A DNA stretch of 64,000 nucleotides. It comes from Paracoccus methylovorus. GTDB lineage: Bacteria > Pseudomonadota > Alphaproteobacteria > Rhodobacterales > Rhodobacteraceae. Of the stretch, positions 25,766 to 34,128 are shown piece by piece. A program made the position numbers and the translations under genes. The notes beneath the pieces were generated by a model. The model worked only from the letters and a program-made list of their open reading frames with translations, was not told the origin of the DNA and did not search any database. Where the stretch lies: positions 401,501 through 465,500 of the forward strand of contig NZ_CP070371.1 of assembly GCF_016919705.1 (NCBI RefSeq). Direction: 5' to 3'. Position 1 is the stretch's first letter; every line of letters starts with the position of its first letter.

Positions 25766-27748
25766 ATGCCCGGGGCATATTTCACGCAACAATGGAACGG
25801 TGTGGGAATGGCACTAGGGGCGCTTATACGGAGCACCCGGACTGAAGGCTGCGTAATTCTTCGGGGCCGGTCGGTTCTGGTCTGCGCCGTATCCGGTCTG
25901 GCTCTGATGACCTTTTCCTTTTCAGCCGGCGCTGATCCGGTTCAGCCCATCGGGATTCCGCTGAAGCATGTGCCGTCGGATGACGACGCAACGGATTTCA
26001 ATTCACTTGGCATAATGGTCGGAGTTAATGACGCGCATCCGCGGCTTTATCAGTTTGATACCGGCTCTGATTTGTTTGTCGGGCAGTTTGACGAGGCCAT
26101 GTCCGATGTGCAGCCGCTGGCGGGGCACAAGCCCGATCTGTATGCCTATGGTGACGGCTCTTATGGCTATTGGATGCAGGAAATCCAGTTCGGAAGCATT
26201 GCCTACTATGATCCGGACGCGCCGGATAAACCCGTGGCGGTCATACCCGGCAAACATGTTGCCGGGCGTATCATCGACTGGGTCTACAGTCAGGGTAGCG
26301 ACGGTTACAAAAATCACAAGGTATCGGCCACGCCGATCGGGCACAGTGACGGGGTCGCGTATTACGCCGATATGGAGGTGCGTGACCGCATAATACATGA
26401 TCAGCCAAGCGATCACCCACCATTTTACGGCACATTCGGCGCGGGAAATTTTACAGACGACAAAACCTATATTTCGGCCCCCGCCAGTCAGACAAAAACT
26501 GGCTATGTCATAGCCGCCAATGCGAATATGGGGGATAGTAAGACGCCGGGTTGTGCGCCCTGTCTTTCCCTGCATCTCACCCCGCAGATACGTGCGCAAT
26601 TCACGGCGCTGATGCCGTGGGGAAAGCTGGACTATGAATTTTCCATGCGGCAGTTCCCCGGTTCCGGCGCAAACGCTTCGAATGTGCATGACGGGAACTA
26701 CCGCTATACAATATCTGTTCCGGTTGGGAAAAAGAAGCGGGCCATTGACTTCCGTGGGCCCATTCTCTTTGATACAGGAACACCTGAATTCATTTATGTT
26801 GATTCCGATGGGATGCTGGCGAAATTCCGGTCTAAAGGTTATCGACTTGAAAAATATGGCGATGATACCGTTGATATCAAGTTCTATGGCTTTGACGATA
26901 AGCTGAACGATCTGGAATATGACGATGTTGATATCAGCCGGTTGTCCGATGAGGGCAGCGGGAATTCTCTGACCATCGGGTTGCCTTTTTTTCAGTCGAA
27001 CTCGATGATGTTCGATCTGGAAAACCGCATAACCGCCTTTACGCCTTATTTCGTCACTGCCAGCGATTTTTCAACTGACGCCGGTGTGAATATTCCACAT
27101 CTCGGTGTTGTCAACGGGGATGTCGGCAGCGTTGGATGGGTTGGCCTGGCCGGCAATCTGTCCGGGCAGGGTGATTTCACGATCGAAAAAGATTCGAATG
27201 TGCGCATGACCGCCATCAACACCTATACCGGAGCAACACGCATTGCCAAAGATGGTTATCTGCATCTGGCCGGGCTTGGCAGTATCGAGAAATCTGCGCA
27301 TGTTTTCAACGAAGGAAATTTATTTATCGACCAGAAGGGCGCTTACATGACGCAATGGGGTGTGGATAAATCCTTCGGTGACGCCGTTATTCGCGATATT
27401 TCGGGTGGTGGTGACATTGTTCTTGGCTCCAGGCGCCTGGTCGTGACGGCAGCAACAGGGACGATAGGCGGTTCGATTACCGACTATGATGACAATGGCA
27501 AAAATCTCGGCGGCGGGCTGGTGCTTGCCGGAGGTAAACTGACCATTGCGGGCGACAATGATTATTCCGGCCTGACGGAAGTGGCCAGCGGCGCCGAAAT
27601 GCACGTCACCGGCCAGCTTGCCGGCGATGTCTCGGTCCACGGGAAGTTGAGCGTGGACGGGCAGGTGTCCGGCACGGTGACGGTCCACGAAGGGGGCGAG
27701 CTTTCCGGGAATGGCGCGATCAGCGCTGTCCACCGGGTAAGCCGCTGA
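25766..27748 (+). CDS. Pepsin-like aspartic protease passenger of an autotransporter, barrel missing (copy B)
   Basis: 660 residues, ATG 25766 preceded by AAAGGAGACGGC. A hydrophobic export signal (VLVCAVSGLALMTFSFSAGA) follows an extended N-terminus. The mature start resembles bilobal aspartic peptidases: the first active-site motif is YQFDTGSDLFVG, a flap-like YGDGSYGYW follows, and the second motif is ILFDTGTPEFIYV. Conserved with the intact paralogue: ATKTGYVIAAN-type segment, GCAPCLSLHL, RAQFTALMPWG, NSMMFDLENRITAFTPYF, NTYTGATRI. At about 27722 the passenger ends abruptly (GNGAISAVHRVSR) without the beta-barrel. It may be secreted to the periplasm as a free protease, or be a decaying gene. 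Confidence 0.78.
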   Translation: MPGAYFTQQWNGVGMALGALIRSTRTEGCVILRGRSVLVCAVSGLALMTFSFSAGADPVQPIGIPLKHVPSDDDATDFNSLGIMVGVNDAHPRLYQFDTGSDLFVGQFDEAMSDVQPLAGHKPDLYAYGDGSYGYWMQEIQFGSIAYYDPDAPDKPVAVIPGKHVAGRIIDWVYSQGSDGYKNHKVSATPIGHSDGVAYYADMEVRDRIIHDQPSDHPPFYGTFGAGNFTDDKTYISAPASQTKTGYVIAANANMGDSKTPGCAPCLSLHLTPQIRAQFTALMPWGKLDYEFSMRQFPGSGANASNVHDGNYRYTISVPVGKKKRAIDFRGPILFDTGTPEFIYVDSDGMLAKFRSKGYRLEKYGDDTVDIKFYGFDDKLNDLEYDDVDISRLSDEGSGNSLTIGLPFFQSNSMMFDLENRITAFTPYFVTASDFSTDAGVNIPHLGVVNGDVGSVGWVGLAGNLSGQGDFTIEKDSNVRMTAINTYTGATRIAKDGYLHLAGLGSIEKSAHVFNEGNLFIDQKGAYMTQWGVDKSFGDAVIRDISGGGDIVLGSRRLVVTAATGTIGGSITDYDDNGKNLGGGLVLAGGKLTIAGDNDYSGLTEVASGAEMHVTGQLAGDVSVHGKLSVDGQVSGTVTVHEGGELSGNGAISAVHRVSR

Positions 27749-27928
27749 ACTCGTCGTCGAGCGCCTCGGCCATGGCCGCCAGCCATTTCGGGCTGCATTC
27801 TGCATGCCGGTGATGGCGGCCGCCGACACGGTTCGGATTCGATCCTGTTAGCTGTTTGATCCAGTGGTTTGCAGGTGAACCTGAAGCGGCGCCGATGCCA
27901 AGCGAGAATACAGAAGAGTTCGAGCGGG

Positions 27929-27968
27929 TTCTCACCCAGCACTGAGCCGGCTCAGTGCTGGGTGAGAA
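27929..27968. repeat. 40-bp perfect palindrome
   Basis: Two 20-base arms, the left beginning TTCTCACCCAGCACTGAGCC, meet with no spacer to form a perfect inverted repeat. Such symmetry can be a terminator, a recombination or IS end joined head to head, or an operator. The lack of a loop and of a T-run argues against a normal terminator. Confidence 0.7.
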
Positions 27969-28077
27969 ACAACAGCCGGATTCACTACGACTAAATCACA
28001 CAGCGCATCGAAGCTCAGGTAGGTTGCGGCGGTTGCGCGCCCCCGCAACAAAAAATACACGTAAGATCAAAGACTTC

Positions 28078-28102
28078 AAAGCCGAGCATAACGCTCGGCT
28101 TT
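28078..28102. terminator. Bidirectional terminator hairpin
   Basis: AAA-GCCGAGC, five-base loop ATAAC, GCTCGGC-TTT. A strong stem with A/T tails on both sides, suited to terminating transcripts from both directions between the protease gene and the ParDE pair. Confidence 0.65.
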
Positions 28103-28187
28103 AGTCGTTTGGATTTCTTGTCAACACCTGGTCAACGTTTTGCGAGCCCCCTTCGACGGGGCGGATAATCGTCGCCGGAGCCATCCG

Positions 28188-28499
28188 TCACTTCGGAACA
28201 TCATCCCGAAACCTGTCCATCTGGTGCATTCGCTCGTGCAGGATCGTCACGATGCCGACGTCCCCGTTCGACAGACGCCGCCAGTACACGAAATGATGCG
28301 CGTGCCGGAAGTAGAAGCCTTCGACCCCAAACTCGGCCGGGATGGGGCGTGAAACAACGCCATGGCGTTCGATCTGGTCGAACGCCGCGAAGAGGTCGGT
28401 GATGTACCGATCCGCCTGCTCGGCGCCCCACCGGTCGCGCGTGTATCTGTAAATCTCGTCAAGCCGCAGCGATGCGGCCTCCTGGACGCGAATGGCCAC
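28188..28499 (-). CDS. parE: ParE/RelE-superfamily toxin
   Basis: 103 residues from a GTG start (28499), four bases after the antitoxin stop. The fold pattern is typical: AASLRLDEIYRYTRDRWG, an ADRYITDLFAAFDQIERHG helix, RPIPAEFGVEGFYFRHAHHF, VYWRRLSNGDVGIVTILHER. ParE-type toxins inhibit DNA gyrase; RelE relatives cleave mRNA, and these cannot be separated by eye, although a ParD-type antitoxin upstream favours ParE. It probably stabilises the island. Confidence 0.88.
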   Translation of the reverse strand: MAIRVQEAASLRLDEIYRYTRDRWGAEQADRYITDLFAAFDQIERHGVVSRPIPAEFGVEGFYFRHAHHFVYWRRLSNGDVGIVTILHERMHQMDRFRDDVPK

Positions 28500-28503
28500 G
28501 TGG

Positions 28504-28758
28504 TCAGCCCCGGTTCCGGGCGATGACCTCGGCCGCCGTCAACGGGCGATAGCTCTCCTCCGGAGCAGCGAAGGCGCGTGTCAGCTCAGCCTTCAGGCGA
28601 TCAAACGCCTCCCGCTCTGCCCGCTCCTTGTCGCGTCGGATCAGGTCGCGGACGTATTCGCTGATGTTCTCGTAGGCCCCGTTCTCTCCGACGTTCGACG
28701 CCACGAACTCGCTCAGTGCGCCGCTGATGCGGACTGTCATGGTCGTGGTCTGGGACAT
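28504..28758 (-). CDS. parD: ParD-like antitoxin
   Basis: 84 residues from ATG 28758, chosen because GGAGG lies five bases upstream. The ribbon-helix-helix N-terminus reads TTTMTVRISGALSEFVASN and the second helix NISEYVRDLIRRDKERAER; the disordered C-terminus (LTAAEVIARN) is the toxin-wrapping part. The upstream inverted repeats at 28828-28871 are the likely autoregulatory operator. Gene order antitoxin-toxin is the usual one. Confidence 0.88.
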   Translation of the reverse strand: MSQTTTMTVRISGALSEFVASNVGENGAYENISEYVRDLIRRDKERAEREAFDRLKAELTRAFAAPEESYRPLTAAEVIARNRG

Positions 28759-28827
28759 GGTGGCCTCCATCTGCTTGTCTTCAAGATAAACAAGGATGAA
28801 CACGTAGGCAAGGCACGCCATGTAGCC

Positions 28828-28871
28828 AATCTCCGCATCACCTGCGGAGATTGACATTTCTAATCTCCGCA
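28828..28871. promoter_or_regulatory. Inverted-repeat operator upstream of parDE
   Basis: AATCTCCGCA - TCACC - TGCGGAGATT is a 10-bp perfect inverted repeat at 28828-28852, and a third half-site AATCTCCGCA follows at 28862-28871. Three half-sites about 70 bases before parD fit cooperative binding by a ribbon-helix-helix antitoxin. Confidence 0.65.
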
Positions 28872-29064
28872 AGTGAGCTCGGCTACGCTATCAAAATCGC
28901 CGCGCTGCGGCTATCAACCGATTGAAGCAGCCTGCTCCGGAAGGCCCCAGACAGCGCGAGCGAGCGTAACAAGTGAACGCTGACGCTGATGAACGGCCCC
29001 TTCATTCCAAGTGGAGTACGGCTCGACCGAGGCGACCGCCCGGTCAATGCGAGTGTTCGCACCG

Positions 29065-29245
29065 ACCTTTGAGCGGGGCGAGCTATCGCGAGATCGCCGG
29101 CGCGATCTACGGCGCAGACCGGGTCCGCGCAGAGGCCTGGAAGACTTCCGCGCTGCGTGACGCGGTCATGGGCTTCGTCAGGGATGCCCGCGCCATGATC
29201 GGGGGCGGTTATCGCCGCCTGCTGCGGCGGCGACGGCGGAAGTAG
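29065..29245 (+). pseudogene. DUF2285-like protein, C-terminal fragment
   Basis: The frame contains ASYREIAGAIYGADRVRAEA and WKTSALRDAVMGFVRDARAM ending GGGYRRLLRRRRRK, which matches the C-terminal end of DUF2285 proteins found in plasmid and conjugative-element regions of alphaproteobacteria. The upstream part does not continue the family, so only the tail remains. It suggests that a conjugative element once lay here. Confidence 0.6.
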
Positions 29246-29348
29246 CTGTCGGGACTGTCGGGACGGTGGCCTTCCAATCCTTCGCGCAACGTCGCAAGGT
29301 CTGCCCCGAACCAGATGCCCGCCTCAATTCCGCTTCCCGAGAACGATC

Positions 29349-30248
29349 ATGACCAATACGCCGGATTTGCTACGACTGATCGCGACAGTCTTCATCGCGG
29401 TGACCTGCGTGGTCATCGGAGATACGGCGGGCAAACTGCTGACCGGCGGCGGGGTGGATCCCTTTATCGTGGCATGGTCGCGGTTCCTCCTGGCCGCGCT
29501 GATGCTGCTTCCGTTCAGCGGATTGACCCGGCAGGAACTGCCGGCCTTGCTGGACTGGCGCGTTCTGCTGAGGGCGGGATTCATCGTTTGCGGGATCTGC
29601 TGCATCCTGACGGCCCTGAAGACGGAACCGATCGCCAATGTCTTCGGAGCCTTCTTCGTCGGCCCGGTCGTGTCCTATGTCCTGGCGATCCTGTTTCTGG
29701 GCGAGCGGCCATCGGCGCAGAGAAGTCTCCTGCTGGGACTTGGCTTCGCCGGCGTGATGCTTGTGGTGAAACCCGGTTTCGGCAGCTCCGCCGGCATGGC
29801 TTTCGCCCTGGCGGCGGGAACATTCTACGGCGCCTATCTGGTCATGACCCGCACCCTGGCGGGAGCCTTCCGGCCGCGCTTCCTGCTGATCTCGCAACTG
29901 CTGATCGGAGCCGTGGTCCTGACGCCCTTCGGCCTGCAATCCGATTTTCCCGTGCCGGACATGCTCCTGCTTGCGCTTCTTCTGGTCAGCGCCGTCGGCT
30001 CGGCCCTGGGCAACTTCCTGCTGGTGATGGCCAGCAGGAAGGCCGAGGCCAGTCTGATCGCGCCCCTGGTCTACAGCCAGCTGATTTCGGCCACGGCACT
30101 CGGGATTGTCGTCTTCGGCGATTGGCCCGATCTCGTATCACTGGCGGGGCTGGTGCTGATCGCGATCTCGGGGCTGGGCTCGCTGCTGGTTCACCAGCGT
30201 GCGGGCAGGGGGCGCCTATCGACCCCGCCTTACCCGCGTACGCCGTGA
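29349..30248 (+). CDS. DMT-superfamily (EamA) transporter
   Basis: 299 residues with ten predicted membrane segments arranged as two EamA repeats: TAGKLLTGGGVDPFIVAWSR in the first and AGTFYGAYLVMTRTLAGAF in the second. Such proteins export amino acids, nucleosides or metabolites; the substrate is unknown. It stands alone between fragments; the LysR remnant downstream may have been its regulator. The C-terminal tail (RGRLSTPPYPRTP) looks non-conserved and may be altered by the nearby rearrangement. Confidence 0.85.
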   Translation: MTNTPDLLRLIATVFIAVTCVVIGDTAGKLLTGGGVDPFIVAWSRFLLAALMLLPFSGLTRQELPALLDWRVLLRAGFIVCGICCILTALKTEPIANVFGAFFVGPVVSYVLAILFLGERPSAQRSLLLGLGFAGVMLVVKPGFGSSAGMAFALAAGTFYGAYLVMTRTLAGAFRPRFLLISQLLIGAVVLTPFGLQSDFPVPDMLLLALLLVSAVGSALGNFLLVMASRKAEASLIAPLVYSQLISATALGIVVFGDWPDLVSLAGLVLIAISGLGSLLVHQRAGRGRLSTPPYPRTP

Positions 30249-30369
30249 TGTCGCTGGACGTCTGGAACCGTCGGCATGGAACCTCGGTAATCCTGCGACG
30301 GCGAAAGTAGACGCGGTCCCGCTGTCTTCCGCAGGCGCCTTTGCGCGATCAATCCGAAGCAGTCCTTGC

Positions 30370-30841
30370 CTGAATGAACCCTCCGGCGGCGATGCCCTGC
30401 TCGTAGGGGCGGCTGGCCGTGATCCGTTTCGGGCTCTATGCTTCGGAGGACTATGTCCGGCGAAACGGCTACCCGGATGTGCCGGAGGATCTGCATCGGC
30501 ACCAGGTCATAGGCTGGACCGAGGACCTGACCTATCTGGCCATGGCCAATTGGCTCGCGAGCCATTGTCCTGGGGTTCGCCCATCACTGCGCCTTACATC
30601 CTTTGCCGCCCAGGCCGAGGCAGTCCGACAAGGCGCCGGCTGGGCGGTGCTGCCCGACTTCATCGCCGTCCCTGCCGGCTTTGCGCCGGGAATGCCCGAT
30701 TTGTTCCGCTCGGAGTCCGAACTCTGGCTGCTGACCCATGCACAGTCTCGGGCGCTCCAGCGCGTAAATCTGGTGCGAGATCGTGTCATCGTCGCGATAA
30801 GGGAGGAATTGAACCAGCTACAACCGCAACACTCGGCGTGA
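30370..30841 (+). pseudogene. LysR-type regulator, effector-domain remnant
   Basis: From 30419 the frame reads IRFGLYASEDYVRRNGYPDV, AEAVRQGAGWAVLPDFIAV and ESELWLLTHAQSRALQRVN, the C-terminal half of a LysR substrate-binding domain. Upstream, NEPSGGDALLVG in another frame looks like the preceding LysR strand, so there is a frameshift near 30410. The helix-turn-helix part is absent. Not demonstrably the other half of the LysR stub at 22216. Confidence 0.65.
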
Positions 30842-31039
30842 GCCCGATCCGTGGCGCGGATACGCTGTCCCTGCTTTCACGATACCGTATTTCGCGACAT
30901 TGCGGATCTGGTCGATCGGGGGATGGTTGAGAAAGAGGATGTAAGTAGCCGCAGCACCAGCTGCAGAGTGGTTGAGCGGACAGCGACCCCATGACCGAGC
31001 ATGGCCTCAGCGCATTTTTGAGAGGCTCCGCCACTGGGG

Positions 31040-31490
31040 GACGGTGCTGCATCGTGCTGATCAGGTCCGCAAACTGGCTGAGAAGCTGGCGGCCCGCGGG
31101 GAGCGGCTGCATTTCTGCTATGAGGCGGGTCCCTGCGGCTATGGCCTCTATCGTCAGCTCGTCGAGCTGGGGCACGATTGCATCGTGGTGGCGCCGTCCC
31201 TGATCTCGATGAAGGCGGGTGAACGGGTGAAGACCGATCGCCGCGATGCCGTGATGCTGGCCAAGCTCCACCGGGCCGATGAGTTGGCGGCGGTCTGGGT
31301 GCCGGATGCCGCGCATGAGGCGATGCGCGATCTGGTGCGGGCACGTTCGACGGCGATGCAGGTAGCGGGCAAGGCGCGCCAGCACCTTCAGGGCTTCCTG
31401 TTGCGACACGGCCGGATCTATCCCGGCAAGAAGGGCTGGACGGGTGCGTATCGGCGGTGGCTGGCGATGGTGCGCTTCTCCGCACCACCG
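31040..31490 (+). pseudogene. IS110-family transposase, N-terminal fragment
   Basis: HWGTVLHRADQVRKLAEKLA, LHFCYEAGPCGYGLYRQLVE and VAPSLISMKAGERVKTDRRD followed by AVMLAKLHRADELAAVWVPD form the RuvC-like N-terminal domain of an IS110 DEDD transposase. Homology stops near 31490, a few bases before the aconitase gene end, so the C-terminal transposase_20 domain is missing. No active element remains. Confidence 0.85.
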
Positions 31491-31505
31491 GATCCCTTCG
31501 TTGGA

Positions 31506-34070
31506 TCAGTTAGCCGCCTCGGCCCGAGCCGCGCGGTCGAGGATCAGCGGCATCAAACCGTCCTTGGCCAGCGTCTCGACCTCAATGCTGGTCTCGATGG
31601 CGGCGGTGGCGTCGAATTCCTCGACCGTGCCCGAGGCACGATGGATCGCCACCGCGACAGGCGCGCGCGGTTGCAGCCGCGACGGATCGAGCGTGATCCC
31701 GATCCGGTCCGAGACCGTCAGCGCCAGGGACTGCGGCGATATTCCCGCGGGTAGGCGCAGCGGCAGGATGCCCATGCCGATCAGGTTCGAGCGGTGGATG
31801 CGCTCGAAGCTTGTCGCCAGCACCGCCCGCGTGCCCAGAAGCGCCGCCCCCTTGGCCGCCCAGTCGCGCGACGAGCCCATGCCGTAACGCTTGCCCGCGA
31901 CGATGACGACCGGGGTGGAGCTCTCGCGGTAATGCTCGGCCGCGCGCCAGAGCGGCAGGATCCGCCCGTCGGGCAGGATGGTGCTGCCGGGCGGGATGTC
32001 CTCGGCCAGCAGGTTGCGCACCGATTTGTTGGTGAAGAGCCCGCGCAGCATCGCCTGCCAATTGCCGCGCCGCGAGGAGAAGACGTTGAGGTCGTCGGGC
32101 CTTTCGCTGCGCTCGATCAGGTAGCGGCCGGCCTCGCTGTCGGCCGGGATGGCGCCGGCGGGCGAGATGTGGTCGGTGGTGATGTCGTCGCCCAGCACCA
32201 GGATCGGCGCTGCCACGATCTGTCGCGGCCGCGTGCCGGCGAAACCCGCGAAGGGCGGCCGGCGGATATAGGTCGAGGCCGGATCCCAGGGAAACAGCGG
32301 CGCGTCCGGGGCGTCGAGGTCGCGCCAGAGCCCGCTCGCCTCGGCCTGGTCATAGGCGGCGGCATAGTCGTCGGCATCCTGCGCACGGGCCAGAGCCGCG
32401 TCGATCTCGGCCCCCGAGGGCCAGAGATCGGCCAGCCCCACGCCCGGCGCGATCTCGTCGTGCAGGATGTCGCGTTCGATGTCTCCGGCCAGGGCGAAGG
32501 CGACGACCAGCGGCGGCGAGGCTAGAAAGCCTGCCTCCAGCTGCGGATGCACCCGGCCGGGAAAGTTGCGATTGCCCGACAGGACCGCGACCTGCAGCCG
32601 TCCCGCGGCCTGCGCCTCGACGGCCGTATCGGGTAGCGGACCGGAATTGCCGATGCAGGTGGTGCAGCCATAGCCGACGATGCCGAAACCGACGGCCTCC
32701 AGATCCTCCAGCAGGCCCGCGCGCTCCAGATAGCGTTGCGCGGTGGGCGATCCCGGCGCCAGCGAGGTCTTGACATGGGCGGGCGGGCGCAGCCCCAGGC
32801 CGCGGGCCTTGCGCGCGACCAGGCCCGCGGCGACCAGCAGGCGCGGGTCGCTGGTATTGGTGCAACTGGTGATGGCGGCGATGGCGACGGCGCCGTCCGG
32901 GGCCTGGCCCGGCGGGGCGGGGAGGGGCGCATGGCCGCGCATCGCCGCCGTGGCCTGGGCGGTGGCCGAGGCCGGGATGCGGTCCTGCGGCCGGCGCGGA
33001 CCGGCGACGCTGACCTCGACCGCGCCCAGGTCCAACGCGACCACTTCGGTAAAGACCGGGCTCTGGCTTGGATCGAACCACAGGCTCTGGCGGCGGCAGT
33101 ATTCCTCGACCAGCGCGCAATGTGCGGGCGTGCGGCCGGTCTGGTGCAGATAGGCGATGGTCGCCTGATCGACCGGGAAGAAGCCGGAATTGCCGCCGAA
33201 TTCCGGCGTCATGTTGGCGACGACCGCGCGATCCCCGGCCGAGAGCGCCGAGACGCCGGGTCCGAAGAACTCGACGAAACGGTCGGCCAGGTCGATGCGG
33301 CGCAGGGTTTCGGTCACGGTCAGGGCCAGGTCGGTCGCGGTCACGCCCTCGCGCAGCCGCCCGGTCAGGCGCACGCCCACCACTTCGGGCACGCGCAGCA
33401 TCACCGGCATGCCGAACATCACGCTTTCCGCCTCGATTCCGCCGACGCCCCAGGCCAGCACGCCGATGCCGTTGATCATCGGCGTATGGCTGTCGGTGCC
33501 GATCAGCGTGTCGGGCATGATCCAGCCGTCGCGTTCCGTCACCACCGTCGCCAGCCGTTCCAGGTTCAGCGTGTGCATGATGCCGGTTCCCGGCGGGTGG
33601 ACGCGGAAATTCGACAGACTGTTCGTGGCCCATTTCATGAAGCGGTAACGCTCGGCATTGCGGCGGTATTCGTTCTGGATGTTGCGGGCCATGGCGCCGG
33701 GCGCGGCATAGGCGTCCACCGCCAGCGAATGATCGGTCGAGACATCGACCGGCAGCACCGGGTTCAGAAGCTGCGGGTCATGCCCGGCCTCGGCCAGGGC
33801 CGAGCGCATGGCGGCGATATCGACCAGCGCCGGGCCGCATGTGGTGTCGTGCATCAGCACGCGGCCGGGCAGGAAGGGGATCTCGGCCTCCGAGCGGCCG
33901 GTTTCCAGCCAGGCGAGGATCGCGGCACGGGCGGCCTGCGGGTCGGGCGCATTGCGCAGCACGTTTTCCAGCAGCAGGCGATGGATATGCGGCAGGCGGA
34001 TCAGGTCGGCACCCGCGGCGGCGGGCAGGTCGATGATCTTCTGGCCCCGAATCGTGCTGGCGAACGGCAT
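31506..34070 (-). CDS. Aconitase-family hydratase (AcnA type)
   Basis: 854 residues. The [4Fe-4S] ligands are visible as Cys403 (ITSCTNTSDP) and Cys469/Cys472 (GYGCTTCIGNSG). GTDSHTPMINGIGVLAWGVG and the C-terminal swivelling domain (LGDDITTDHISPAGAIPADS, GKRYGMGSSRDWAAKG) are complete. It is the last gene of tctCBA-gntR-acn, which imports a tricarboxylate, so it probably isomerises citrate or a related tricarboxylic acid rather than serving the TCA cycle. A GGGAGGAAGC ribosome site precedes ATG 34070; a 17-bp operator-like sequence lies 42 bases upstream, overlapping the gntR stop. AcnD or homoaconitase-like specificity cannot be excluded. Confidence 0.9.
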   Translation of the reverse strand: MPFASTIRGQKIIDLPAAAGADLIRLPHIHRLLLENVLRNAPDPQAARAAILAWLETGRSEAEIPFLPGRVLMHDTTCGPALVDIAAMRSALAEAGHDPQLLNPVLPVDVSTDHSLAVDAYAAPGAMARNIQNEYRRNAERYRFMKWATNSLSNFRVHPPGTGIMHTLNLERLATVVTERDGWIMPDTLIGTDSHTPMINGIGVLAWGVGGIEAESVMFGMPVMLRVPEVVGVRLTGRLREGVTATDLALTVTETLRRIDLADRFVEFFGPGVSALSAGDRAVVANMTPEFGGNSGFFPVDQATIAYLHQTGRTPAHCALVEEYCRRQSLWFDPSQSPVFTEVVALDLGAVEVSVAGPRRPQDRIPASATAQATAAMRGHAPLPAPPGQAPDGAVAIAAITSCTNTSDPRLLVAAGLVARKARGLGLRPPAHVKTSLAPGSPTAQRYLERAGLLEDLEAVGFGIVGYGCTTCIGNSGPLPDTAVEAQAAGRLQVAVLSGNRNFPGRVHPQLEAGFLASPPLVVAFALAGDIERDILHDEIAPGVGLADLWPSGAEIDAALARAQDADDYAAAYDQAEASGLWRDLDAPDAPLFPWDPASTYIRRPPFAGFAGTRPRQIVAAPILVLGDDITTDHISPAGAIPADSEAGRYLIERSERPDDLNVFSSRRGNWQAMLRGLFTNKSVRNLLAEDIPPGSTILPDGRILPLWRAAEHYRESSTPVVIVAGKRYGMGSSRDWAAKGAALLGTRAVLATSFERIHRSNLIGMGILPLRLPAGISPQSLALTVSDRIGITLDPSRLQPRAPVAVAIHRASGTVEEFDATAAIETSIEVETLAKDGLMPLILDRAARAEAAN

Positions 34071-34111
34071 GCGCTTCCTCCCTGCTGATGAGAGAGGGAT
34101 AGCATTATCTA

Positions 34112-34128
34112 ATTATGAAATGCAATTA
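34112..34128. promoter_or_regulatory. GntR operator candidate, aconitase side
   Basis: ATTATGAAATGCAATTA, matching 15 of 17 bases with the sequence upstream of tctC (38143-38159) and lying just before the aconitase gene. The shared pair brackets the operon, so it is a good candidate site for the embedded GntR regulator. Confidence 0.6.

Larger units (their letters stand above)
27749..28187. other. Gene-free junction segment
   Basis: Contains the truncation point of the protease gene, an unidentified minus-strand open stretch (27720-27935), a 40-bp perfect palindrome, a terminator hairpin, and a short CCCCCGCAAC block at about 28040 that recalls the acceptor end seen at the island repeats. 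No gene is supported. Confidence 0.4.

Noticed and set aside
32736..34088. Plus-strand frame of 450 codons
   Set aside because: Antisense to the aconitase, whose iron-sulfur Cys motifs are intact; composition is His/Gln/Arg/Gly-rich noise.
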